Assembly: GCF_949287625.1 (NCBI RefSeq)
Contig: NZ_CASEGO010000099.1
Location: 1-12,107, forward strand
Direction of reading: 5' to 3'
From: an uncultured Brachyspira sp.
GTDB taxonomy: Bacteria > Spirochaetota > Brachyspiria > Brachyspirales > Brachyspiraceae
DNA length: 12,107 nt
Shown: positions 1 to 6,710 of the stretch, in pieces
How the letters are laid out: each line of letters starts with the position of its first letter
Numbering within the stretch: position 1 is the stretch's first letter
The notes under the pieces: model-generated
What the model was told of the DNA's origin: nothing
Databases searched by the model: none
What the model saw: the letters and a program-made list of their open reading frames with translations, nothing else
Translations under genes and position numbers: made by a program

Positions 1-93
1 AAAGAATACATTCTACTTTAAATTATGATACTCCTATGCTATACTTTAAGAAATTAAGGAATACTTAAATGCAATATGTATGGAACCCGTGCA
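1..93 (+). repeat. Left copy of ~93-bp dispersed inverted repeat
   Basis: Positions 1-93 match the reverse complement of 12011-12103 at 82 of 93 positions by hand alignment, without gaps; base k pairs with base 12104-k. A central block of 29 bases (55-83) is identical. Similarity ends sharply after position 93 and probably continues past the window edge at the outer side. The copy reads towards metY. It contains a promoter-like element, a ribosome binding site and the start of a short ORF, annotated separately. The family is not one I recognise. Confidence 0.85.
17..45 (+). promoter_or_regulatory. Promoter-like element inside left repeat copy
   Basis: A -35-like TTTAAA (17-22), a 17-nt spacer and a -10 TATACT (40-45) preceded by an extended TGC. 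Both hexamers and the spacing are identical in the right repeat copy, while bases within the spacer vary (32 and 39). Transcription would start near 52, just ahead of an AAGGA (56-60) and the ATG at 69. The -35 is weak, so the extended -10 carries most of the support. Confidence 0.45.
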
Positions 94-116
94 AAAAATT
101 ATTAAATTACTATTGA
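69..116 (+). CDS. Putative 15-codon peptide beginning within the left repeat
   Basis: The ATG at 69 has a good Shine-Dalgarno AAGGA (56-60) with an 8-nt spacing and lies downstream of the repeat promoter. The predicted peptide begins MQYVWNPC and stops at TGA 114-116. The other repeat copy begins MQYVWHPC. Over these eight codons the copies differ at two bases, one synonymous (CCG/CCA) and one changing Asn to His. This suggests that the repeat preserves a translation initiation region. It could be a leader peptide, the stub of a longer gene family, or chance. I know of no function for it. Confidence 0.3.
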   Translation: MQYVWNPCKKLLNYY

Positions 117-141
117 AAATAATTATATATTGTTATATACT
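113..141 (+). promoter_or_regulatory. Promoter of the metY leader transcript
   Basis: A -35 TTGAAA (113-118), exactly 17 nt of spacer, and a -10 TATACT (136-141). Transcription should begin near 148, about 30 nt before the leader ORF at 177. It lies just downstream of the repeat and is independent of it. This is the best sigma70-type match between the repeat and metY. Confidence 0.65.
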
Positions 142-176
142 GTAAAAATAAAATTTAATTTTAGGAATTATAAAAA

Positions 177-257
177 ATGAAATCAATCATCATTATGAAT
201 CAAATGCTTTGCCTCATGCAAATGTGTATGTTTAATAATGATGGCTGTATAATATAA
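177..257 (+). CDS. Met/Cys-rich leader peptide of the metY attenuator
   Basis: This 26-codon ORF opens at ATG 177, with AGGA at 163-166 and a 10-nt spacing; an in-frame ATG at 195 is an alternative start giving 20 codons. Residues 7-18 read MNQMLCLMQMCM: five Met and two Cys in twelve residues, with a further Cys at 24. Met and Cys are normally rare, so this density is hard to explain by chance. The ORF ends at TAA 255-257, downstream of RNA segment 2 (238-247). A ribosome that finishes the ORF would therefore cover segment 2, and one stalled on the Met/Cys codons near 210-218 would cover segment 1 instead. The inferred role is as a sensor of Met-tRNA and/or Cys-tRNA supply for metY about 110 nt downstream. 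Confidence 0.75.
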   Translation: MKSIIIMNQMLCLMQMCMFNNDGCII

Positions 258-306
258 TATATTTTTTATTTTGTAATTTCAGCCGTCAAATTAATTTTTG
301 GCGGCT
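211..306 (+). promoter_or_regulatory. Ribosome-mediated transcription attenuator of metY
   Basis: Three competing pairings are visible. Segment 1 (211-217, GCCTCAT) pairs with segment 2 (238-245) in seven pairs with one bulged base at 242. Segment 2 (239-247, TGATGGCTG) pairs with segment 3 (280-288, CAGCCGTCA) in nine pairs including one G-U, forming the antiterminator. Segment 3 (281-290) pairs with segment 4 (297-306) in ten pairs including one G-U, forming the terminator. The order and overlap with the Met/Cys leader ORF match the trp/his type of attenuator. The pairings are read directly from the sequence; the mechanism is inferred. Confidence 0.75.
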
Positions 307-312
307 TTTTTA
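281..312 (+). terminator. Intrinsic terminator in the metY 5' leader
   Basis: Stem AGCCGTCAAA (281-290) with TTTGGCGGCT (297-306), a 6-nt loop TTAATT, and a run of six T from 306. It lies after the leader ORF and 50-60 nt before the metY start, and nothing but the leader precedes it within the window. It is therefore best read as the 3:4 hairpin of an attenuator, not as the end of another operon. Confidence 0.85.
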
Positions 313-367
313 TTTTTAAATTTATAAAATTAAATTTTTGATAATGAAAAATCATAAAGGAGAGTAT

Positions 368-1663
368 ATGTCAAGAGAACTAAGGTTTGAAACGATAGCA
401 GCACATGCAGGTCAGGATTTTGATGATAAGTTTGGAAGCAGAGGAGTACCAGTATATAGAACGACTTCCTATTTATTTAGAGATTCTAAACATGCAGCAG
501 ATTTATTTGATTTAAAAGAACTTGGATATATATATTCAAGAATGGGAGACCCTACAACTGATGTACTAGAAAAAAGAATTACTGCTATGGAAGGCGGACT
601 TGCTTCTATTGCAGTATCATCAGGTACTAATGCAATATTTTATACTATAATTACAATATGCGAAGCTGGAGATGAAATAGTTTCTGCATTTAATGTTTAT
701 GGAGGTACATATTCTCAGTTTGGAGCAATACTTCCTAAGTTAGGTATTAATACAAAATTTGTTGATGCAAAAAATCCAGAAAACTTTGCTAAGGCTATTA
801 CTGATAAAACAAAATTAATATTTATAGAAACAATATCAAATCCTTCGCTTGATTTCACAGATATTGAAAAAGCAGCTGAAATAGCTCATAATGCTGGAAT
901 ACCTCTTGTAATAGACGGTACTTTCACAACTCCTTATCTTTTGCAAACTATTAAACATGGTGCTGATATAGTAATAAACTCTCTTACTAAATGGATAGGA
1001 GGACATGGAAATGCTATAGGAGGTATTATAACTGACAGCGGTAATTTTAATTGGCAAAGTGATAAATTTCCTTTATTTTCAAAACCAGACTCAAATTATC
1101 ATGGACTTCGCTGGGCTTATGATTTGCCTGATGAGCTTAAAAATGCTGCTTTTGCTTTGAGAGTAAGAACAGTACCTCTTAGAAATTTGGGTGCTTGTCT
1201 TTCAGCAGATAATTCTTGGATATTTATTCAGGGTACAGAATCTTTATCTTTAAGAATGGAAAGACATTCATATAATGCTCTAAAAGTTGCTGAGTTTTTA
1301 GAAAAAGATAATAGAGTTGAATGGGTAAGATACCCTGGTCTAAAAAATGATCCTTCATATGCTTTGGCAAGCAAATATTTAAAAGATAAATTCGGAGGAA
1401 TGGTTGTATTCGGCATTAAAGGCGGATATGATGCAGCTGTTAAATTTATAGACAATATAAAACTATTCTCTCATTTAGTTAATGTAGGCGACGTAAAAAG
1501 TTTGGTTGCTCATCCTGCTTCTACTACGCACTCTCAATTATCAGAAGAAGAATTAATAAAGGGCGGAATAAGCAAAAACTTTATAAGACTTTCTATAGGA
1601 ATAGAACATATTGATGATATACTTTATTATTTAGATGAAGCTCTAACTATAGCAAGCAAATAA
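368..1663 (+). CDS. metY: O-acetylhomoserine sulfhydrylase (O-acetylhomoserine aminocarboxypropyltransferase)
   Basis: PLP enzyme of the Cys/Met metabolism family. It makes homocysteine from O-acetylhomoserine and sulfide in the cytoplasm, the direct sulfhydrylation route to methionine. The 431-residue length is usual for MetY. Seen: a YSR motif near residue 56 (phosphate contact from the neighbouring subunit), the PLP-binding Lys208 in SLTKWIGGHG, SSGTNA near 85, and the C-terminal pattern SLVAHPASTTHSQL followed by IRLSIGIEHIDDI. The MetY-typical long insertion precedes the C-terminal domain. In the usual NPT signature the Asn is Asp (GDPT), a minor oddity. I chose ATG 368 because AGGAG (358-362) sits 5 nt upstream; the frame is open back to a TTG at 338, which has no ribosome binding site. 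Expression is probably controlled by the Met/Cys leader attenuator, and metX follows. Confidence 0.93.
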   Translation: MSRELRFETIAAHAGQDFDDKFGSRGVPVYRTTSYLFRDSKHAADLFDLKELGYIYSRMGDPTTDVLEKRITAMEGGLASIAVSSGTNAIFYTIITICEAGDEIVSAFNVYGGTYSQFGAILPKLGINTKFVDAKNPENFAKAITDKTKLIFIETISNPSLDFTDIEKAAEIAHNAGIPLVIDGTFTTPYLLQTIKHGADIVINSLTKWIGGHGNAIGGIITDSGNFNWQSDKFPLFSKPDSNYHGLRWAYDLPDELKNAAFALRVRTVPLRNLGACLSADNSWIFIQGTESLSLRMERHSYNALKVAEFLEKDNRVEWVRYPGLKNDPSYALASKYLKDKFGGMVVFGIKGGYDAAVKFIDNIKLFSHLVNVGDVKSLVAHPASTTHSQLSEEELIKGGISKNFIRLSIGIEHIDDILYYLDEALTIASK

Positions 1664-1674
1664 TTATAAGCATA

Positions 1675-1714
1675 AAAAACAAGGGTGATAATAATATAAA
1701 TCACTCTTGTTTTT
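1675..1714 (+). terminator. Intrinsic terminator-like hairpin between metY and metX
   Basis: ACAAGGGTGAT (1679-1689) pairs with ATCACTCTTGT (1700-1710) in eleven pairs including one G-U, with a 10-nt loop. T1710-T1714 follow the stem, and an A-run (1675-1679) precedes it, so it could act in both directions. Only about 26 nt separate the T-run from metX, and I see no promoter there. Metabolically paired metX therefore probably depends on read-through, making this a possible partial terminator or mRNA-stabilising stem. Confidence 0.75.
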
Positions 1715-1740
1715 GATAATATTTATTAGGGGTTTATTTT

Positions 1741-2886
1741 ATGAAGAATATAAAAAATATAATAAAAGATAAAAAAAATAAAAAAGATAAAATTAGAGAA
1801 CAAATTAATAAAATCGAAGAAACTATAGAAGAAAAAAGTAATCTTAAATTCTTTCACTATGATAAATCATTTAAATTTGAAAATGGGGCTTCTATATCAG
1901 AACTGACTATAGCATATACTGCCTCAGGACATTTAAATATCAATAGAGATAATGCCATTTTAATATGCCATGCTTTTACAGGGGATGCAGATGTACTTTC
2001 TTGGTGGAGTAATTTTGTAGGCAAAGGTAAAGCAATAGATACTAATAAATATTTTGTCATATGCTCTAATGTTTTAGGAGGCTGCAGCGGCACAACAGGA
2101 CCTTCCTCAAAAAAACCAAATAGTAATTTATGCTACGGAACAGATTTTCCTACCTTTACAATTAAAGATATAGTAAAAGTACAAAAGATATTAATAGACT
2201 CTTTGGGTATAAAAAAACTTTACTGTGTAATAGGCGGCTCTATGGGAGGAATGCAGGCTTTGCAATGGACTGCTTCTTATCCTCAAATGATGGAAAAATC
2301 AATTATAATAGCAAGCACTATGACTCATTCTCCCATGCAGATAGCTTTCAATGAAATAGCAAGAGAAGCTATAACAGAAGACAATGAATGGTACGGCGGA
2401 AAATATTATGGAATGTCCTCTCCAGATAAAGGTCTTGCTTTGGCTAGAATGCTTGGACATATTACTTATATGAGCGAAGAATATATGAGAAAAAAATTCG
2501 GAAGAAGAAGAAAAAAGGCATTAAAATATTTTACTCCTTCTTTTGAAGTAGAAAATTATCTTCATTACAATGGAGAGAAATTTACAGCGAGATTTGATGC
2601 TAACAGCTTCTTATATCTTACTAAAGCCATGGATTTTTTTGATGCTAAAGATGATATAAAAAAAATAAAAAACAAGAAAAATGTATCTCTTAATAAAGTA
2701 CTTGTTATATCATTTATATCTGATTGGCTATATCCTAGTACTCAGTCAGCTGAAATAGTTTCTGCATATCAGCATGCTAATATAGAGACTTTATTTTATG
2801 AAATAGAATCCAATTACGGACATGATGCTTTTTTAATAAAAAATGCTGAACAAACTAAATGTATAAAGAAATTTTTAAATAGTTAA
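1741..2886 (+). CDS. metX: Homoserine O-acetyltransferase (MetX family)
   Basis: Alpha/beta-hydrolase-fold acyltransferase that activates homoserine with an acyl-CoA in the first committed step of methionine synthesis. Seen: the oxyanion region CHAFTGDAD (76-84), the family signature NVLGGCSGTTGPSS (110-123), the nucleophile Ser167 in GGSMGG, the acid Asp328 in SDWLYP, and the general base His361 in YGHDAF, giving a complete Ser-Asp-His triad. The 381-residue length is normal, except for a Lys-rich stretch in about the first 33 residues before the fold begins. AGGGG (1728-1732) supports the start at 1741 with an 8-nt spacing. Acetyl versus succinyl specificity cannot be read reliably from sequence in this family; the adjacent metY, which uses O-acetylhomoserine, favours acetyl. 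Upstream is a hairpin without an evident new promoter, so it is probably co-expressed with metY. Confidence 0.9.
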   Translation: MKNIKNIIKDKKNKKDKIREQINKIEETIEEKSNLKFFHYDKSFKFENGASISELTIAYTASGHLNINRDNAILICHAFTGDADVLSWWSNFVGKGKAIDTNKYFVICSNVLGGCSGTTGPSSKKPNSNLCYGTDFPTFTIKDIVKVQKILIDSLGIKKLYCVIGGSMGGMQALQWTASYPQMMEKSIIIASTMTHSPMQIAFNEIAREAITEDNEWYGGKYYGMSSPDKGLALARMLGHITYMSEEYMRKKFGRRRKKALKYFTPSFEVENYLHYNGEKFTARFDANSFLYLTKAMDFFDAKDDIKKIKNKKNVSLNKVLVISFISDWLYPSTQSAEIVSAYQHANIETLFYEIESNYGHDAFLIKNAEQTKCIKKFLNS

Positions 2887-2891
2887 AGCAT

Positions 2892-2952
2892 ATATATTTT
2901 TTATAAAACACTTGTTTTTTTGCTAATATTGTTTAGTATATAAAAAATATAT
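2892..2952 (+). promoter_or_regulatory. AT-only inverted repeat with possible promoter between metX and the next gene
   Basis: Bases 2892-2905 and 2939-2952 are perfect inverted complements over 14 bases, all A/T, separated by 33 nt. The loop contains a TTGTTT (about 2913-2918), and a TATA-rich stretch follows near 2935-2942, which together might be a promoter for the gene at 2967. In DNA this AT-rich, such symmetry is weak evidence. There is no GC-rich terminator after metX. Confidence 0.3.
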
Positions 2953-2966
2953 TTAAGGTATTAAAA

Positions 2967-3641
2967 ATGAAATTTATATTTTCAAGATTCTTGATAGGTA
3001 GTATTGTAATAATAATAGGTGCTTATATACTGCTTCAGTATGTTTTTCATATTTATATTCCAGCATTGGCATATACACCTGTATTTACTATAATCGTTTC
3101 TTTTTTAATAATTGCTTGGGGTATTGCAATGATATTCGGAAGAGGCTTTTACGCTTCTAAACTCCTTTTAGGGTTATTTGTAATAGGAGGCGGTATATAC
3201 ATACTAATAAGATACTGCTTCAACATTAATATGCCTTTTATACTATACACTCCAATATTTAGAATGATTATAGGAATGATTATCATTTTTTTAGGGGCAT
3301 ACATACTATTAGGAATGCATTATGTTGGAGATAGTGTTCCTAAAAATAAAAGAACTAAGTATGACGTATATTTCAAAACAAAAACTATAGACTTATCAGA
3401 TTTAGAAATAGACAGAAACAGAGTTATAGATATAAATACTGTATTTTCAGATACTGTTATTTTTATAAGTGATAAGGTTCAGCTTCATATAAAGGCTTCA
3501 AGTGCTTTTGGAAGTGTATCTCTTCCTACTGGAGACAGCGTAAGTTTCGGAGAAACGAATTTTGTTATGGGAACATATGACAATATACTTTATTTAAATG
3601 TGAATGCTGCTTTCGCTCAAATTAGAGTTTTGTATAAATAA
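2967..3641 (+). CDS. Four-helix membrane protein with LiaF-like C-terminal domain
   Basis: Residues 7-27, 38-57, 66-84 and 96-116 are strongly hydrophobic and give four predicted membrane helices. Residues 9-58 and 67-116 are an internal duplication with 21 of 50 identical positions, including the shared P-x3-YTP-x-F signature. After a charged linker (121-150), residues 155-224 form a beta-rich tail with repeated hydrophobic-small patterns (AFGSVSLP, AAFAQIRVLY). This resembles the C-terminal domain of LiaF/YvqF-type cell-wall-stress proteins and their DUF5668-like membrane part. The assignment rests on architecture; function in spirochaetes is unknown to me. No LiaRS-type two-component genes are adjacent. 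AAGG (2955-2958) lies 8 nt before the ATG. Its stop lies 18 nt before rsmD, so the two are probably co-transcribed. Confidence 0.7.
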   Translation: MKFIFSRFLIGSIVIIIGAYILLQYVFHIYIPALAYTPVFTIIVSFLIIAWGIAMIFGRGFYASKLLLGLFVIGGGIYILIRYCFNINMPFILYTPIFRMIIGMIIIFLGAYILLGMHYVGDSVPKNKRTKYDVYFKTKTIDLSDLEIDRNRVIDINTVFSDTVIFISDKVQLHIKASSAFGSVSLPTGDSVSFGETNFVMGTYDNILYLNVNAAFAQIRVLYK

Positions 3642-3659
3642 TTTTTATTTGGAAAAAAT

Positions 3660-4226
3660 ATGTATATTATATCAGGAAATAAAAAAGGAAGAAAAATAAT
3701 AACTCCTAAAAGAGATTTCAGACCTACTCAGTCAAAGGTAAGAGAGGCTTTTTTTAATATAGTTAATGCTGAAAATAAAACTTTATTAGATTTATGTTCT
3801 GGAAGCGGTGCTATTGCTTTTGAGGCTTTAAGCAGAAATGCTAAACATGCTACACTAATAGAAATAGATAGAGAGGCTATAAAAACTATATTTATAAATG
3901 CTAAAGCCATATTTGATAATGATAATTCACTTTATAAAGTAAAGAGAATATCTGCTTTAGATTATGTAAAAAGAACTAATGATAAATTTGATATAATATA
4001 CTTTGATCCGCCTTACCATTCAAATATATATTTTGACTGCCTAAATACTATAATAGAGAGAAAACTATTAAATAATGATGGAATTTTAGCAGCAGAGTTT
4101 GGTGCTGATTATTATAAAAGTTTTTTGGAAACAGAAAATTTTAAAGATCTTATAAAAAATATAATGCATTATGATATAAAAAGCTATGGCGAAAGTATTT
4201 TGTTAATATTTAAGTATATACTCTAA
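3660..4226 (+). CDS. rsmD: 16S rRNA (guanine(966)-N(2))-methyltransferase
   Basis: SAM-dependent Rossmann methyltransferase expected to methylate G966 of 16S rRNA during 30S assembly. Its 188 residues match the family. Seen: the N-terminal GNKKGRKI and RPTQSKVREAFFNI (21-34) typical of RsmD, the SAM-binding motif I LLDLCSGSGAIAFEALSR (42-59), an acidic motif-II segment LIEID (66-70), and the catalytic motif IV DPPY (116-119), as expected for N2-guanine methyltransferases. The ribosome binding site is weak (GGA 3651-3653). The short 18-nt gap after the membrane protein suggests translation from the same mRNA. It converges with pncB; the 80-nt gap between them (4227-4306) shows no convincing terminator. 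Confidence 0.9.
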   Translation: MYIISGNKKGRKIITPKRDFRPTQSKVREAFFNIVNAENKTLLDLCSGSGAIAFEALSRNAKHATLIEIDREAIKTIFINAKAIFDNDNSLYKVKRISALDYVKRTNDKFDIIYFDPPYHSNIYFDCLNTIIERKLLNNDGILAAEFGADYYKSFLETENFKDLIKNIMHYDIKSYGESILLIFKYIL

Positions 4227-4306
4227 TTATATAAAAATATAATAAACATATTAATAATTATAACACTAGAAATTTGAGAATGCAAAATATATTTATTTTT
4301 GTTTCT

Positions 4307-5506
4307 TCACTCTTTTGCAACTATTTTCAAATAATTCAAAAATGCTTCATCTTCGCAAATAGTCTTGCCCTCATCATCAGATAGTTTTGCTACAGGTTTG
4401 CCATTAACACTTTGAAGTTTCATAACTATATTTAAAGGCTTAGAAACTGGTTCAAAATCATTTGTAATATAGGTGCCTATACCAAATGTTACCTTAGCTT
4501 CATCTTTAAACTCTTTATATATAACATATGCTTTATCAAAATTTAGGCTGTCGCTGAAAAGCAGAGTTTTTGTTTTTGGGTCAACCCTAAGGCTTTTATA
4601 ATGATTTATAACTTTATATCCCCAAGCTATAGGATCTCCAGAATCATGCCTTATTCCGTCATAAAGTTTTGCAAAATACAAATCAAAATCTTTTAAAAAT
4701 TTATCAGTACCCAATGTATCGGATAATGCTATGCCTAAGTCTCCTCTGTATTCATTAACCCAAGACTGAAGCATAAATTTCTGGCTTTCTGCAAGTCTTA
4801 CTTTATCCAATGCCTGCCCTATTTGATAATATTCATGAGCATTTGTACCTACAGCAAGCAAATCATATTTTTTAGCAAAATAAACATTACTTGTACCTAC
4901 CAAACATGAAGAAGGAAGTTTTTTCTTGAGTATATCAACAACCTTATTCTGCCAATCAAAAGAAAATCTTCTTCTAGTTCCAAACTCTGAAAGTTTAAAT
5001 CCATTATCTTCTTTATGCATAGGCAGAAGTTTTTCATCTATTTTTTTTAATAAATTAATCTCAGCTTGTTCATATGCTTTTTTACCATTATTATATTTGC
5101 AAACAGTATATGTATAATAAATCTCGCTAATCATAGCAAGCATCGGTATTTCCCAAAGTATAGTCTGATACCAAGGACCTTCTATTTCAACAGTCAATTT
5201 ATCATTATCAAATAAGGCTTTTACATGTTCTTCTAAAGGTCTGTATAATTTTAAGAACTCTATATAATCTTTTTTGATAAATCTTAAAGAAGCCAAATAT
5301 TCAAGTTCATCTTTTTTAAAATTTAAGCTGCTGAAATATTTTATTTGTCTTAAAAGCTCCTCATGCATTTCAAAAGTCCAATCCAATATATTCCTGCTTT
5401 TAAATACATAACGTACCCAAACATCAGAGAACTGTCTTAAAGCACATTGCTGCATAGTAAATTTATATAAATCAGTATCTAATAAACTATTTATTATAGG
5501 CTTCAT
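4307..5506 (-). CDS. pncB: Nicotinate phosphoribosyltransferase
   Basis: Converts nicotinate and PRPP to nicotinate mononucleotide with ATP hydrolysis, the entry of the Preiss-Handler NAD salvage route. Its 399 residues match the bacterial PncB form. Seen: the N-terminal LLDTDLYKFTMQQ (8-20), the FGTRRRFS loop (175-182), VGTSNVYFAKKY followed by AVGTNAHE with His224 in the position of the phosphorylated histidine of PncB, and RHDSGDP (286-292) for phosphoribosyl binding. The start follows the preceding AtpZ-like stop by 3 nt, and its AAGGA lies inside the end of that gene, implying coupled translation. It is the last gene of a - strand run that includes the M23-like and AtpZ-like genes, with no obvious functional link to them. 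Confidence 0.93.
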   Translation of the reverse strand: MKPIINSLLDTDLYKFTMQQCALRQFSDVWVRYVFKSRNILDWTFEMHEELLRQIKYFSSLNFKKDELEYLASLRFIKKDYIEFLKLYRPLEEHVKALFDNDKLTVEIEGPWYQTILWEIPMLAMISEIYYTYTVCKYNNGKKAYEQAEINLLKKIDEKLLPMHKEDNGFKLSEFGTRRRFSFDWQNKVVDILKKKLPSSCLVGTSNVYFAKKYDLLAVGTNAHEYYQIGQALDKVRLAESQKFMLQSWVNEYRGDLGIALSDTLGTDKFLKDFDLYFAKLYDGIRHDSGDPIAWGYKVINHYKSLRVDPKTKTLLFSDSLNFDKAYVIYKEFKDEAKVTFGIGTYITNDFEPVSKPLNIVMKLQSVNGKPVAKLSDDEGKTICEDEAFLNYLKIVAKE

Positions 5507-5509
5507 AGT

Positions 5510-5743
5510 TTAATCCTTATTATTTTTATTCATTTTATCAAAAGCCTTTGATATCTTGTAAAGTCTGTAAATACCAGAAACAAAGCCAACAAATATACCT
5601 ATTATTGTAAATAAAGGTCTGCTGTTAAAGTGTTTGTCGGCATAATGCCCTACAAAAGCTAAACCAAGTACCATACTTCCAAACTCAGCCCCAAGTGCTG
5701 CATATCTTACTGCGTTTTTTAAACTCTTATTCTCCATCTTCAT
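5510..5743 (-). CDS. AtpZ/AtpI-like small membrane protein
   Basis: A 77-residue protein with two hydrophobic helices (about 13-32 and 43-62) separated by GHYADKHFNSRPLF. This spacing and the Gly-rich helix edges (ALGAEFGSMVLG, IIGIFVGFVSGIYRLY) match the AtpZ/ATPase_gene1 family, proteins normally encoded at the head of F-type ATP synthase operons and thought to assist the c-ring or transport Mg2+/Ca2+. No ATP synthase genes are near, so it is an orphan member or a look-alike. Its start overlaps the last 17 nt of the M23-like gene and lacks a clear Shine-Dalgarno site, suggesting reinitiation after that gene. A second in-frame ATG two codons later is an equal start choice. Confidence 0.7.
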   Translation of the reverse strand: MKMENKSLKNAVRYAALGAEFGSMVLGLAFVGHYADKHFNSRPLFTIIGIFVGFVSGIYRLYKISKAFDKMNKNNKD

Positions 5744-6632
5744 ATTCTAAAGTAGTAAATATCAAAGGATTAACATATTTTGTAGCTATTTTAAGCTCAT
5801 AATCAAAAATACCAGTCTTGGCATTTCCTAATATTTCACCCTTTTTTACAGTCATATTTTCAGATACAGAAGAAGTAGCAAGTCCGCTGTATCTTGTAAC
5901 AATACCGTATCTATGATAAATAGTGATTGTAAATCCGCTCTCTTTATCATATGATACATCATTAACAGTACCTGAAGCAGCTGCCCTTATCAAAGTACCA
6001 GCTATAGTTTCAAAACCTATACCCTTAGATATAATAGATCCGTCCTGATATGGTCTTGATATAACAGCATATCTTGAATCTATAGGAAGTATTGAAGGAA
6101 TAGATTCAAGTGAATTATTTTTAGAGTTGATATTTGCTCTTAATTCTTCTAAATATAATTTTATTTTTTCTAATTCATCTGCCCTTGAATTCATAAGCAT
6201 AATATTATCTACATAGTTATTAGAAAAAGATATAGCATTATCATCTATTTTTAATATACCTGCAATATTAGACATATCAGTTATATAATAATCATTAGTT
6301 ACTACTGAATTAAAAATAGTTTCTAAAGAATTTATCTCAGCTAATTTATCTTTATAGCTTCCGCTTAATATTTCAGTTTTACTTGCAAGTACAGTATTTT
6401 TGGTTAGAAAAGAAAAAGTAGAAAGTAATAATGAAATAATTATTATAACAATTATTATTAAAGAATATACTGGAATAGATAATGTTTTAGTTTTCTTTTT
6501 TGAATGCGGTATAAACATAAAAAATATTTTATGCGTAAGAAACTGACTGATTTTTTTAAAAAATAAATAAAACGCAGAAGGTTTTTTATTAATATATTTA
6601 CTACTTTTTTTTCTCTTATGTTTTATAGTCAT
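5727..6632 (-). CDS. Membrane-anchored degenerate M23 (LytM-like) domain protein
   Basis: 301 residues: a basic, Lys-rich N-terminus (1-50), one membrane helix (52-77), a helical or coiled-coil-like extracytoplasmic region (about 85-175) and an M23/LytM fold (about 181-292). The fold is recognisable from AAASGTVNDV, YHRYGIVTRYSGL, VKKGEILG and YVNPLIF. The canonical zinc ligands are absent: the HxGiD position reads SKGIGF (202-207), the YaHL histidine is Gly250, and the HLHFE position reads FDYEL (276-280). It should therefore not be an active endopeptidase. Degenerate LytM domains in EnvC and NlpD activate cell-wall amidases, and the gene directly upstream encodes an amidase with intact ligands, so an activator role is a reasonable inference. 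It has its own promoter-like element (6659-6687) and overlaps the AtpZ-like gene. Confidence 0.8.
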   Translation of the reverse strand: MTIKHKRKKSSKYINKKPSAFYLFFKKISQFLTHKIFFMFIPHSKKKTKTLSIPVYSLIIIVIIIISLLLSTFSFLTKNTVLASKTEILSGSYKDKLAEINSLETIFNSVVTNDYYITDMSNIAGILKIDDNAISFSNNYVDNIMLMNSRADELEKIKLYLEELRANINSKNNSLESIPSILPIDSRYAVISRPYQDGSIISKGIGFETIAGTLIRAAASGTVNDVSYDKESGFTITIYHRYGIVTRYSGLATSSVSENMTVKKGEILGNAKTGIFDYELKIATKYVNPLIFTTLEYEDGE

Positions 6633-6658
6633 AATCTGCTGCCTAATAATTGATAGCT

Positions 6659-6687
6659 ATTTTAACAAAATATTGATATTTAATCAA
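6659..6687 (-). promoter_or_regulatory. Promoter for the M23-like / AtpZ-like / pncB run
   Basis: On the - strand, a -35 TTGATT (6687-6682), a 17-nt spacer and a -10 TAAAAT (6664-6659), inside the 78-nt gap after the amidase gene and about 27 nt before the next start codon. An inverted repeat TATTGAT/ATCAATA (6671-6677 and 6683-6689) overlaps the -35 and could be an operator, though A/T symmetry is common here. Confidence 0.5.
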
Positions 6688-6710
6688 TAATAATAAAACA
6701 GTTAAAATTC

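Noticed and set aside
117..337. SAM riboswitch or T-box in the metY leader
   Set aside because: I find no T-box AGGGTGG-type sequence and no recognisable SAM-I or SAM-II core; the Met/Cys ORF with the three-way pairing explains the region better.
338..367. N-terminal extension of metY from a TTG at 338
   Set aside because: No ribosome binding site precedes TTG 338, whereas AGGAG lies 5 nt before ATG 368, and the family starts at about that residue.
4227..4306. Shared terminator between convergent rsmD and pncB
   Set aside because: No GC-containing stem or T-run pair could be found in either direction.
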